From the NCBI GenBank assembly GCA_004297395.1, contig SCUO01000058.1, positions 1 through 50,756 of the forward strand: a stretch of DNA of 50,756 bases, written 5' to 3'. How positions within the stretch are numbered: position 1 is the stretch's first letter; each line of letters starts with the position of its first letter. The DNA comes from Chloroflexota bacterium. Lineage in GTDB: Bacteria > Chloroflexota > Limnocylindria > Limnocylindrales > CSP1-4. Position numbers and translations under genes: made by a program. The notes below the pieces were generated by a model that made no database searches, was not told the origin of the DNA, and saw only the letters and a program-made list of their open reading frames with translations. Below, in pieces: positions 14,550 to 23,514 of this stretch.

Positions 14550-17048
14550 GTGCCGTTCGCCACCGCTCTGCCGCGTCCCGCCGCCGCCATCCTGCGCCGA
14601 GCCCTCGCGGGCCTCTTCACCGCCGCCATCGCGGCTGCCGCCCTCGGCCCACTCGCGCTCCCCGCGTCGGCCGCCGACAACGTCGGCCTGGAGGCGCGGG
14701 TGCTGCTCCAGGGCCATACCAGGGTCGGGTCGTGGATGGCCATCGAGGTCCAGCTCACGAACGACGGCCCTTCAGTCCGGGGCGAGCTCCAGATCGCCGG
14801 CGGGACGCAGGGCCGGACCCGATTCTCGGTGCCGGTGGACCTGCCGACCGAATCGCGCAAGACATACGTCCTGCATGCCCAGCCACCGGCCTTCGGGCGG
14901 ACCGTCAAGGTCGAGCTCGTGTCGGGCAGCACGACCATCTCGACGGCCGATGTGGCCTACCTCGCCCATGACGCCAGCCAGCTCATCGTCGGCATCGTGG
15001 CCGAGACGCCCCAGGGGATCATCGGCGAGCTCGACCTCGACCCGGCGTTCAACGGCCTCGCTCCGGTCATCGTCAGCCTCGGTATCGCCGACCTGCCGGA
15101 GCGGGTCGAGGGCTGGGCCACCCTCGATCGGTTGATATGGCAGGACGTCGACAGCAGCCGCCTTACCGATGCCCAGCTGGCGGCTCTCCGCGGCTGGGTC
15201 GCCGGCGGTGGCCGCCTCATCATCGCCGGCGGGACGGCGGGCATCGGCACCCTGTCAGGCTTCCCCGACGACCTCATCCCGTACCGGCCGACCGCGACCG
15301 TCGACATCGCGCCCGAATCGATCGCCGCCATCGTCGGCCCGCTGCCGGTCGACGCCGCGGACCTGCCCGCGTACGCCGGCGAGCTCGGCGCCGGACGGGC
15401 GCTGGCGACCTCGGGCGACCGAGTCGTGGCCGGCCAGCTGGCTTACGGCAACGGCAGCGTCACGATCCTCGGCTTCGACCCGACGACGTCGTGGCTGGCG
15501 TCCGGCAACGAGGTCGAGTCGATGTGGCGGCGGTTCCTGCCCAACCGCGGCGGGGGCGGCCCGATCATCACCTCCGACGACAGCCAGATCGTGAACGCGG
15601 TGAACCAGCTGGCCTCGCTGGCCCTGCCGCCGATCGGCGGGCTCATCGCGATCCTGGGTGGCTACATCCTGCTCATCGGGCCGGTCAACTACCTGATCCT
15701 GCGCCGCCTCGACCGGCGCGAGCTGGCCTGGGTCACGATGCCCATCCTGATCGCGGTCTTCGCGGTCGTGGCCTACGGCTTCGGCACGGCCCTCCGGGGC
15801 AGCGACCTGCTCGTCAACGAGGTCGCGATCGTCCGGGGCGCCCCGGGCGCGACCGAGGGCACGGCCCAGGTCTACCTGGGCATCTACTCGCCGTCCCGGT
15901 CGACCTACCAGGTCAGCGTCCCGGGCGGTGCGCTCCTGGCCGCGCCGATCAGCGGTGACTTCGTCGTCGGCGGGGACCTCGGGATCATGGACGTGGTCCA
16001 GGGCGACCCGGCCCTCGTCCGAGACCTGGCCGTCGGCTTCAGCTCGCTGCGCACGATCCGGGCCGAATCGGCCACGACCGCCCCGCTCATCGAGGCCGAC
16101 CTCGAGCTCAACGACGGGCTCCTCAGCGGAACGGTTCGGAACCGCTCCGACGTGACCCTGGAGCGCGTCGCCGTGGTCCTGGGAGGTTCGGTCAAGGTCA
16201 TCGGCGACATCGCTCCCGGGGCCGTGGCGGAGGTCTCGCTCCGGCCCACCGGCAACGCTTTCTTCGAGACCCTGGCCAACCGGATCTTCGGCCAGGTCTT
16301 CTTCGGCGACGTCGGCCAGATGACCGACGACGGGCTGCGGCTGCGAGTCCGCCACGCCATCCTCGACCAGCTGAGCTACGACCCGATGACCGGCATGGCG
16401 ACGTCGCCGGCCTCGTCCGGCCCCGTCGTCCTGGCGTGGGGCCGCGAGGGCGTCCTCGACGTCCAGATCGAGAACCAGACCGCCCGCCGGACGACCAACG
16501 TCCTGTACTACTACCCGGTCGACCTCGAGATCAGCGGCCAGACCACCTTCTCGACCGACCTCGTCCAGTCGACCGTCGTCTCGACCGAGGCGGACTTCTT
16601 CAGCAAGGATCCGCAGTGGCTGAACATGGGCGCGGGTTCGGCCACGATCGCCTATCAGCCGATCGGATTCGAGGGTTCCTTTGCCCCGAGCGAGCTCCAG
16701 GTGTCGCTCAACTTCGGCGGCGGCTCGTTCCCGAGCGAGGGCGCGGCAGACCTGAAGCCGCTCGACGAGATCCCGGTCGTCTGCAAGGATCCGGTGGTGG
16801 ACGATCCGCCGGGCTGCGAGCCGCCTCGGTTCGACGGGATCCCGGAGGTGGAGCTGTTCGATCGGACCGGCGAGGGCGCCTGGGTCCGCTTCCCCCACAT
16901 GGGCCAGGGCGCCATCTACCGGATCGCGGATCCCGAGCGCTACATCGACCCGGCCACCGGGCAGGTCCTGGTCCGCTTCGTCAACGACCAGCAGGAAGGC
17001 GGTGTCGGCTTCCAGTTCAACATCGCCATCAGCGGGGTGATCTCATGA
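14550..17048 (+). CDS. Large exported membrane protein, first gene of the ABC-MoxR-VWA operon
   Basis: An 832-residue protein with a signal peptide (LFTAAIAAAALGPLALPASA), an extracytoplasmic domain (about 50-350) with Ig-like strands and a Rossmann-like segment containing LRGWVAGGGRLIIAGGTAG, resembling glutamine-amidotransferase-like domains of BatA-type proteins. Two transmembrane helices lie near residues 358-417 (IGGLIAILGGYILLIGPVNY and LIAVFAVVAYGFG), then a second extracytoplasmic region to the C terminus. GTG 14550 has GCAGGAG upstream; the long upstream extension of the frame is antisense to DUF1015 and is rejected. No named family assigned. Its position before the ABC genes suggests an accessory or substrate-recognition part of the same system. 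Confidence 0.75.
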   Translation: MPFATALPRPAAAILRRALAGLFTAAIAAAALGPLALPASAADNVGLEARVLLQGHTRVGSWMAIEVQLTNDGPSVRGELQIAGGTQGRTRFSVPVDLPTESRKTYVLHAQPPAFGRTVKVELVSGSTTISTADVAYLAHDASQLIVGIVAETPQGIIGELDLDPAFNGLAPVIVSLGIADLPERVEGWATLDRLIWQDVDSSRLTDAQLAALRGWVAGGGRLIIAGGTAGIGTLSGFPDDLIPYRPTATVDIAPESIAAIVGPLPVDAADLPAYAGELGAGRALATSGDRVVAGQLAYGNGSVTILGFDPTTSWLASGNEVESMWRRFLPNRGGGGPIITSDDSQIVNAVNQLASLALPPIGGLIAILGGYILLIGPVNYLILRRLDRRELAWVTMPILIAVFAVVAYGFGTALRGSDLLVNEVAIVRGAPGATEGTAQVYLGIYSPSRSTYQVSVPGGALLAAPISGDFVVGGDLGIMDVVQGDPALVRDLAVGFSSLRTIRAESATTAPLIEADLELNDGLLSGTVRNRSDVTLERVAVVLGGSVKVIGDIAPGAVAEVSLRPTGNAFFETLANRIFGQVFFGDVGQMTDDGLRLRVRHAILDQLSYDPMTGMATSPASSGPVVLAWGREGVLDVQIENQTARRTTNVLYYYPVDLEISGQTTFSTDLVQSTVVSTEADFFSKDPQWLNMGAGSATIAYQPIGFEGSFAPSELQVSLNFGGGSFPSEGAADLKPLDEIPVVCKDPVVDDPPGCEPPRFDGIPEVELFDRTGEGAWVRFPHMGQGAIYRIADPERYIDPATGQVLVRFVNDQQEGGVGFQFNIAISGVIS

Positions 17049-17101
17049 CCCGAGGGCAGGCCATGCCGGCGGGCAGGTCGTGGGCGGTGGTGATCGCATG
17101 A
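17045..17101 (+). CDS. 18-codon ORF bridging two operon genes
   Basis: ATG 17045 overlaps the upstream stop as ATGA and the ORF's own stop overlaps the next start as ATGA (17098-17101). The 18-residue product (MTRGQAMPAGRSWAVVIA) is slightly amphipathic. It probably serves ribosome transfer between the exporter and ABC ATPase genes rather than encoding a stable protein, but a real micropeptide cannot be excluded. Confidence 0.4.
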   Translation: MTRGQAMPAGRSWAVVIA

Positions 17102-18090
17102 CCTCGATCGTTTGGGCCGACGGCCTGGTGAAGCGCTACGACCGGACGCTGGCGGTGGCTGGGGTGGACCTCGACGTCGCCGAGGGCGAGATCTTCGGCC
17201 TGGTCGGGCCGAACGGGGCGGGCAAGACGACGACCCTCCGGATCCTGGCCACCCTGCTCGAGCCGACGGCCGGCGACGCCGAGATCGCGGGCTGGTCCGT
17301 GCGCCGGAACCCGAACGACGTCCGCCGCGTCCTCGGGTTCATGCCGGACGTGTTCGGGGTGTACGACGACATGCGGGTCTGGGAGTACCTCGACTTCTTC
17401 GCCCGCTGCTACGGCCTGCCGGCGGCGACGCGGAAGCGGGTCATCGGCGACCTCCTCGAGCTGGTCGACCTGGCCGACAAGCGCAACTCGTACGTGCAGG
17501 GCCTCTCGCGCGGCATGCAGCAGCGGCTCTGCCTGGCCCACGCCCTGGTCCACGACCCCAAGGTCCTGCTCCTCGACGAGCCCGCCTCGGGCCTGGACCC
17601 GCGGGCCCGAGTCGAGCTCCGAGAGCTCCTGCGCGAGCTCAGGACAATGGGCAAGACGATCGTCATCAGCAGCCACATCCTGCCGGAGCTCGAGGAGCTG
17701 TGCACCAGCGTGGCGATCGTGGACCGCGGCCGCGTCCTCGCCTCGGGGCGGATCGCCGACATCGAGCAGCGCCTGCGGGTCGGGGCCGTCCTCCGGGTCC
17801 GGGTCCTGGCCGAGGGCGAGGCCCTCGAGACGGCCCGCGACTGGTTCGCCGGCCAGCCCGACGTGGCGGCCTCCGCGATCCTGCCAGACGGGACCATCGA
17901 GCTGGGCTTCCGCGGCGACGAGGCCGGGACGGCGGGCCTTCTGCGGGCCGCGGTGGCGGCCGACATCGCGATCGCGAGCTTCGCCCGGGCGGCGAGCGAC
18001 CTCGAGGAGCTCTTCCTCCAGGTCACCGGCCAGGACGATCCGGCAGCTTCGATGGCTCCGGTCGCCCCGGGCAGCGAGGTGGCAGCGTGA
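17098..18090 (+). CDS. ABC transporter ATP-binding protein (operon)
   Basis: A 330-residue ABC ATPase. Walker A is LVGPNGAGKTTTLRIL (about residue 36), Q-loop FMPDVFGVYDDM, signature LSRGMQQRLCLA (Arg in place of the first Gly of LSGGQ, as in several ABC-2 ATPases), Walker B VLLLDEPASGLD and H-loop ISSHILPELEE. The last ~90 residues are a C-terminal regulatory domain. ATG 17098 is within the stop of the 18-codon ORF; a GTG at 17080 is less likely. It is followed by its permease with a GTGA overlap. Confidence 0.92.
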   Translation: MTSIVWADGLVKRYDRTLAVAGVDLDVAEGEIFGLVGPNGAGKTTTLRILATLLEPTAGDAEIAGWSVRRNPNDVRRVLGFMPDVFGVYDDMRVWEYLDFFARCYGLPAATRKRVIGDLLELVDLADKRNSYVQGLSRGMQQRLCLAHALVHDPKVLLLDEPASGLDPRARVELRELLRELRTMGKTIVISSHILPELEELCTSVAIVDRGRVLASGRIADIEQRLRVGAVLRVRVLAEGEALETARDWFAGQPDVAASAILPDGTIELGFRGDEAGTAGLLRAAVAADIAIASFARAASDLEELFLQVTGQDDPAASMAPVAPGSEVAA

Positions 18091-19271
18091 CCGCCGCGAC
18101 GGGCCGGCGTCGTCTCCCGCGCCTCCTGCCGCGGCTGGCGATGCCCGGCATCACGGCGATCGGGGTCAAGGAGCTGCGCGGCCGGATGCGCGGCAAGCGC
18201 GCGTTCATCAGCGTGACGGTCTACGTCATCCTCGTGGCCGGCTTCGCCTGGATGGTCGGCCGGATCCTCGAGGAGAACGCCCAGAACCAGATGATGTTCG
18301 GCGGCGGGTTCAACGCCTCGGTCCAGTCGGCGGGCATCGGTCGAGGGATCTTCATCGCCCTGATGTTCCTGCAGACGCTGATGATCCTGGTCCTCGCCCC
18401 GGCCTCGACCGCCGGGACGATCAGCAGCGAGCGCGAGAAGCAGACCCTCGACCTTCTGGCGGTCACGCCCATCTCGTCGGTCGCAATCGTCGTCGGCAAG
18501 CTGCTGAGCGCCCTGACCTGGGTGTTCGTGCTCATCCTGGCCTCGATCCCGGTGACCGCCCTGGTCTTCGTCTACGGCGGGGTGGCGCCCGACGACGTCA
18601 TCCGCGGCTACGTCATGCTGTTCGTGACCGCGATCGCCTTCGGCGCGCTCGGGACCTTCTTCTCGTCGCTCCTCCGGCGCAGCGGCGCCGCGACTGGCAT
18701 GACCTTCGTGGCGGTCCTCATCTCGACCGTCGGGCTGTCGTTCATCTGGGTGTTCATGAACGTGACCTCGCAGAGCGTCTTCGCCCGGCGCCCGCCCGAG
18801 GCCCTCTTCTACCTCAACCCGTTCGTGGCCCAGGCCGACGTCGCCTGCGGTGCCGAGGCGTCCCAGGGCAGCTGGTGCCAGATCATCGACACGATCACCG
18901 GGACCTTCACCGACTTCGGCGTCCAGCCCGGCTTCGACGGCCAACCCGGGGGCGGCGTCATCATCGAAAAGGGCATCGCCGTCCCGGAGCGCTTCGTCCC
19001 GGACGCGCCGCTGCCCGATGTCCAGATCCGGGGCGATGTCGGCTTCGGCGGTAACGCCAACGTCGGGGGCGTCGTCGTGAACGATGTCCTGGCCGTCGAC
19101 CCGCTCGCCGCCGGGCGGGATCGGTACTGGCCCCGCAGCGCCCTCACCCTCATGCTCCTCGCGGTCGGATTCACGGCCGCCGCCGTCCAGCTCGTCACAC
19201 CGACTCGTCGCTGGCGCCCTCGCCTGCCGGGCATCCCGCGTCGTCGCAGGACAGGGAGGTCCGCCGAATGA
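18087..19271 (+). CDS. ABC-2 type permease (operon)
   Basis: A 394-residue membrane protein. After a basic N terminus come the segments FISVTVYVILVAGFAWMVG, FIALMFLQTLMILVLAPAST, LTWVFVLILASIPVTALVFV, YVMLFVTAIAFGALGTFFSS and FVAVLISTVGLSFIWVFMNV, plus a final helix (LTLMLLAVGFTAAAVQLVTP). The motif AGTISSEREKQTLDLLAVTP is the ABC-2/NosY hallmark. A ~100-residue insert between the last two helices carries two cysteines (DVACG, SWCQI) and is probably extracytoplasmic. GTG 18087 overlaps the ATPase stop and the stop overlaps the next gene's ATG. Confidence 0.9.
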   Translation: MTAATGRRRLPRLLPRLAMPGITAIGVKELRGRMRGKRAFISVTVYVILVAGFAWMVGRILEENAQNQMMFGGGFNASVQSAGIGRGIFIALMFLQTLMILVLAPASTAGTISSEREKQTLDLLAVTPISSVAIVVGKLLSALTWVFVLILASIPVTALVFVYGGVAPDDVIRGYVMLFVTAIAFGALGTFFSSLLRRSGAATGMTFVAVLISTVGLSFIWVFMNVTSQSVFARRPPEALFYLNPFVAQADVACGAEASQGSWCQIIDTITGTFTDFGVQPGFDGQPGGGVIIEKGIAVPERFVPDAPLPDVQIRGDVGFGGNANVGGVVVNDVLAVDPLAAGRDRYWPRSALTLMLLAVGFTAAAVQLVTPTRRWRPRLPGIPRRRRTGRSAE

Positions 19272-21301
19272 ACCGTCCGTCCCTCGGGCTCAGGCTGCCG
19301 AGGCTCCGCCGCCCGACCCTGCGTCGCCCGGCGCTCCGGCGCCCGGCGGGGATCGTCGACCAGGCCGGGCCGGCGGCCCTCCACCTGCCCATCGATCCAC
19401 GGCTCGCACTCGCCGGCCCCCTTGATCCCGCCCTCGAGCGGGTCCGGGCCGGCCTCCGTCCGCATCGCCGCCGACTGTGGTTGCGCCGGATCGTCCGGCG
19501 GGGCTGGATCGTCCTGGCCATGGTCGCGCTGGCCGAGCTGGCGCTGTTCGCGGCCGCCCGTTTCACCCCGATCGAGGGCGCCCGGGCGATCGGCGTGGCG
19601 CTGCCCGTGCTCGGCCTGGCCGCGCTCGTCGCGGTCGCAATCCGCGCCCGCCCGAGCCTCGGCGAGGCGGCGATCGCGGTCGACCGCGAGGCCGGTCTCG
19701 GCGACCGTGTCGCCAGCGCCCTGGCCCTCGCCGTCGCGGTCCCGGCGGCCGCCGGGCCTGCCACCGCCGAGGAGCTGGCCGAGCTCGAGGCTGACGCCCC
19801 GCCCCCCGACCAGGAGACCGAGGAGCGGCGCTTCGTCCGCAAGCAGCGGGCCGACGCCCTCGGCGCCCTCCGGGTCGTTCGATCCGATCTTTTCCGACCG
19901 CGCCTTTCGCGCCGGCCCGCGGCGATCGCGATGATCGCGATGCTCGCCCTGGGACCGGTCATCCTCCTGCCGAATCCGCAGGACGCGGTCATCGCCCAGG
20001 CGCGGGCCGTGCGCGAGGAGGCCACAGCCCAGGCGGAGAAGCTCGAGAAGCTCGCCGAGGACCTCGAGAGCCAGGGCACCAACGCCGATGATCCCCGGAC
20101 CCAGCTGGCGAAGGAGCTCCGCGATCTTGCCCGCCAGCTGCGCGAGAACCCGGGCGACCTGGACACGAACCTGGCAAAGCTGGGCGCGGTCGAGGCGTCG
20201 CTGCGGACGCAGCTCAACCCCGCCAACGAGCAACGGGCGGCGGCCCTCTCGACGCTGAGCCGCGGCCTCTCGCGCGCCGCGACGGGCAACGAGCAGGCCA
20301 ACCCGGACGGCGATCCCGAAGAGGCGGCCGAGGATCTCAAGGACGTCGGCGAGAAGCTCGACGAAATGACGGACGAGGAGAAGGAGGCGCTGGCCCGCGA
20401 GCTGACCGAGCTCCAGTCGGCGGCCAACCAGGCCGGCGGGGCGGCCGGCCAGGCCCTCAAGGACGCGGCCCAGAGCCTCGCCCAGGGCGACGATGCCGGC
20501 GCGAAGGAGGCACTGGATCGGCTCGCCGAGGCGCTCGGCGACACGCGCGACGCGGTGGCCGCGAACCGCGACCTCACGAGTGCGGCGAACCAGCTCCAGG
20601 ACGCCCGCCGCGACCTCGCCAACGCCGGCCAGCAGGGCCAGGGTGGGCAGCAGGGGCAGGGTGGGCAGTCCGGGCAGCAGGGCCAGGGCGGTCAGGGCGG
20701 TGCCAGTGGCCAGCCCGGCGGCTCTGGCCAACCGGGTGGCTCGGGCCAACCGGGTGGCAGCGGCCAGCCGGGCGGATCTGGCCAGCCGGGCAGCAGTGGC
20801 GGCCAGGGCCAGGGGCAGGGCCAAGGCCAGGGCCAGGGTCAGGGTCAAGGCCAGGGCCAGGGTCAGGGTCAAGGCCAGGGCCAGGGTCAAGGCCAGGGGC
20901 AGGGGCAAGGCCAGGGGCAAGGCCAGGGCGCCATCGGTGGCGGCGGCTCGGGCGCCCAGCACCTCGGCTCGGGCGTCGGCGGCACCGGCAACCTCGCCGG
21001 CCCGACGAACCCGAACCGGCCCTCGGAGCTGGGCGACGAGCTCGGCAGCATCTTCGCCCCGTTCGATCGCCTCGGCGACCCCAGCGACCCGTCGTACATC
21101 TCGGGCACCGGGGGCTCCGGCCAGACGACCCAAGGCAACCAGCAGGGCGCGGGCACGGATCCCGGCTCGTATGTCCCCTACTCGCAGGTCTACGCCCAGT
21201 TCGAGCGGCTCTTCCTGACGACGCTCGACCGCGGCTACGTGCCCCTGTCCGTCAAGGACTACGTGCGCGACTACTTCAGTTCGCTCGACCCTGGCCAGTG
21301 A
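19268..21301 (+). CDS. Membrane protein with coiled coil and Gly-Gln repeat (DUF4175-like)
   Basis: A 677-residue protein: basic N terminus, two hydrophobic helices near residues 80-125 (IVLAMVALAELALFAAARF and ALPVLGLAALVAVAIRA), a further helix (AIAMIAMLALGPVILLP), then a long charged coiled coil (about 240-450; QAEKLEKLAEDLESQ, VGEKLDEMTDEEKEALAREL). It continues into SGQPGG repeats and an uninterrupted run of 21 Gly-Gln pairs, and ends in a folded C-terminal ~100 residues (SYVPYSQVYAQFERLFL). The layout recalls DUF4175 proteins, with which MoxR/VWA genes can be found; this is a weak match by eye. It overlaps the permease stop as ATGA. Confidence 0.75.
   Translation: MNRPSLGLRLPRLRRPTLRRPALRRPAGIVDQAGPAALHLPIDPRLALAGPLDPALERVRAGLRPHRRRLWLRRIVRRGWIVLAMVALAELALFAAARFTPIEGARAIGVALPVLGLAALVAVAIRARPSLGEAAIAVDREAGLGDRVASALALAVAVPAAAGPATAEELAELEADAPPPDQETEERRFVRKQRADALGALRVVRSDLFRPRLSRRPAAIAMIAMLALGPVILLPNPQDAVIAQARAVREEATAQAEKLEKLAEDLESQGTNADDPRTQLAKELRDLARQLRENPGDLDTNLAKLGAVEASLRTQLNPANEQRAAALSTLSRGLSRAATGNEQANPDGDPEEAAEDLKDVGEKLDEMTDEEKEALARELTELQSAANQAGGAAGQALKDAAQSLAQGDDAGAKEALDRLAEALGDTRDAVAANRDLTSAANQLQDARRDLANAGQQGQGGQQGQGGQSGQQGQGGQGGASGQPGGSGQPGGSGQPGGSGQPGGSGQPGSSGGQGQGQGQGQGQGQGQGQGQGQGQGQGQGQGQGQGQGQGQGQGAIGGGGSGAQHLGSGVGGTGNLAGPTNPNRPSELGDELGSIFAPFDRLGDPSDPSYISGTGGSGQTTQGNQQGAGTDPGSYVPYSQVYAQFERLFLTTLDRGYVPLSVKDYVRDYFSSLDPGQ
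20705..20926 (+). repeat. Coding tandem repeats: SGQPGG then (Gly-Gln)21
   Basis: About 20705-20795 encodes repeated SGQPGG units. 20801-20926 is 126 bp of GGNCAR hexamers encoding 21 Gly-Gln pairs, with higher-order 18-24-bp blocks indicating slippage or recombination growth. Confidence 0.9.
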
Positions 21302-21341
21302 CAGTCCGGCGCGGCGAGTCCGCGCCGGAGCGGAGGATCCG

Positions 21342-22358
<1,017 letters not shown>

Positions 22359-22390
22359 CGACGCTTCGCAACCCCGACAGGACGAAGAGC

Positions 22391-23377
22391 GTGGCGATGG
22401 ACGGCCAGGCAGGTTCGCCGCTCCCCGGCGCCGCGGGTCCGCCCGCAGAGCCGACCGGCCGCGGCCGCGCGCGCCCGGCATTCCTCCCGTCCGACCTCGA
22501 TCCGACCGTCTTCGACGAAGGGTTCCTCCGTCAATTGGAGCGGCTCCAGGTCCTGATGCGGGCACCGGTCCGGGGCGGCCTCAAGGGCGGTCGGCGGTCG
22601 GTGAAGCGGGGCCAGTCGGTCGAGTTCGCCGACTTCCGCGACTACACCCTGGGCGATGACCTGCGCCAGCTCGACTGGAACGTCCTGGCCCGCCTCGAAA
22701 AGCTCTTCATCAAGCTCTACGTCGAGGAGGAGGACGTCACCATCCACTTCCTCCTCGATGCCAGCGCGTCGATGGAATCGGGCCACCCGTCCAAGCTCCT
22801 CTTCGCCAAGCGGGCCGCTGCGGCCCTCGGTTACATCGGGCTGGCGTCGGAGGACCGGGTCGCGATCACCTCGCTCGGTGGCCGGGCCGGACGGCGCCAG
22901 GTGGCCCTGCGCGGCTCGGGCCGCGTCTTCCGGCTGCTGTCGGCGCTGTCGGGGATCGCCGCGGCCGATGGCCCCACCGACCTCATGGCGGCGGCCCGCC
23001 ACGCCGCGGCCCAGCTGACCGGTCGGGGCGTGATCGTGCTCCTGTCCGACCTCCTCGATCCCAACGCCGACCGGGTGATCCGAGAGCTCGCGGCGACCGG
23101 CTCGGAGCTGATCATCCTCCACCTCCTGTCGCCCCAGGAGCTCGACCCGGCCCTCGAGGGCGATCTTCGGCTGATCGACGTCGAATCGGGCGACGGCATC
23201 GATGTCACCGTCGACCTCGCCACCCTTGACGGCTACAAGACCCGCCTGGAGGCCTGGCGCGAGAGCTTCGCCGACCTCGCCGCCCGACGGCGGGCGACAT
23301 ACGTGCCGCTCTCGACGAGCGTCCCCCTCACCGACCTGGTGTTCGCCGAGCTCCGCCGCCGCCAGGTCGTGGGCTGA
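22391..23377 (+). CDS. DUF58 domain protein
   Basis: A 328-residue soluble DUF58/VWA-like protein. The DUF58 hallmark is FADFRDYTLGDDLRQLDWNV, followed by LARLEKLFIKLYVEEEDVT and FLLDASASMES, a VWA MIDAS-like D-x-S-x-S. The rest (RVAITSLGGRAG, GVIVLLSDLLDPNAD) continues the VWA fold. GTG 22391 has AGGA 8 nt upstream; ATG 22397 is an alternative. It follows MoxR by 32 bp and probably is its direct partner. Its stop codon overlaps the left arm of the foldback element. Confidence 0.92.
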   Translation: MAMDGQAGSPLPGAAGPPAEPTGRGRARPAFLPSDLDPTVFDEGFLRQLERLQVLMRAPVRGGLKGGRRSVKRGQSVEFADFRDYTLGDDLRQLDWNVLARLEKLFIKLYVEEEDVTIHFLLDASASMESGHPSKLLFAKRAAAALGYIGLASEDRVAITSLGGRAGRRQVALRGSGRVFRLLSALSGIAAADGPTDLMAAARHAAAQLTGRGVIVLLSDLLDPNADRVIRELAATGSELIILHLLSPQELDPALEGDLRLIDVESGDGIDVTVDLATLDGYKTRLEAWRESFADLAARRRATYVPLSTSVPLTDLVFAELRRRQVVG

Positions 23378-23500
23378 GGTGCGGTGATGCGGCCCCATCG
23401 CGGCGTTGCCACCTGCGCTCCGCGCTCACGCACGTTTGAAATGCGCTCGCTTGCGGTGCTCGGCGGCGCCTTGCGCTGGGACCACCTGACCGCACCTCAG
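23374..23500. repeat. Long foldback element between DUF58 and VWA genes
   Basis: CTGAGGTGCGGT (23374-23385) and ACCGCACCTCAG (23489-23500) are perfect 12-bp inverted arms; the 16 bp inside each arm still match at about 11 positions. The whole could form one long imperfect hairpin of ~127 nt, like a MITE or palindromic intergenic repeat. No second copy is seen in the window. Confidence 0.6.
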
Positions 23501-23514
23501 GGTTCGGGGCTGCC

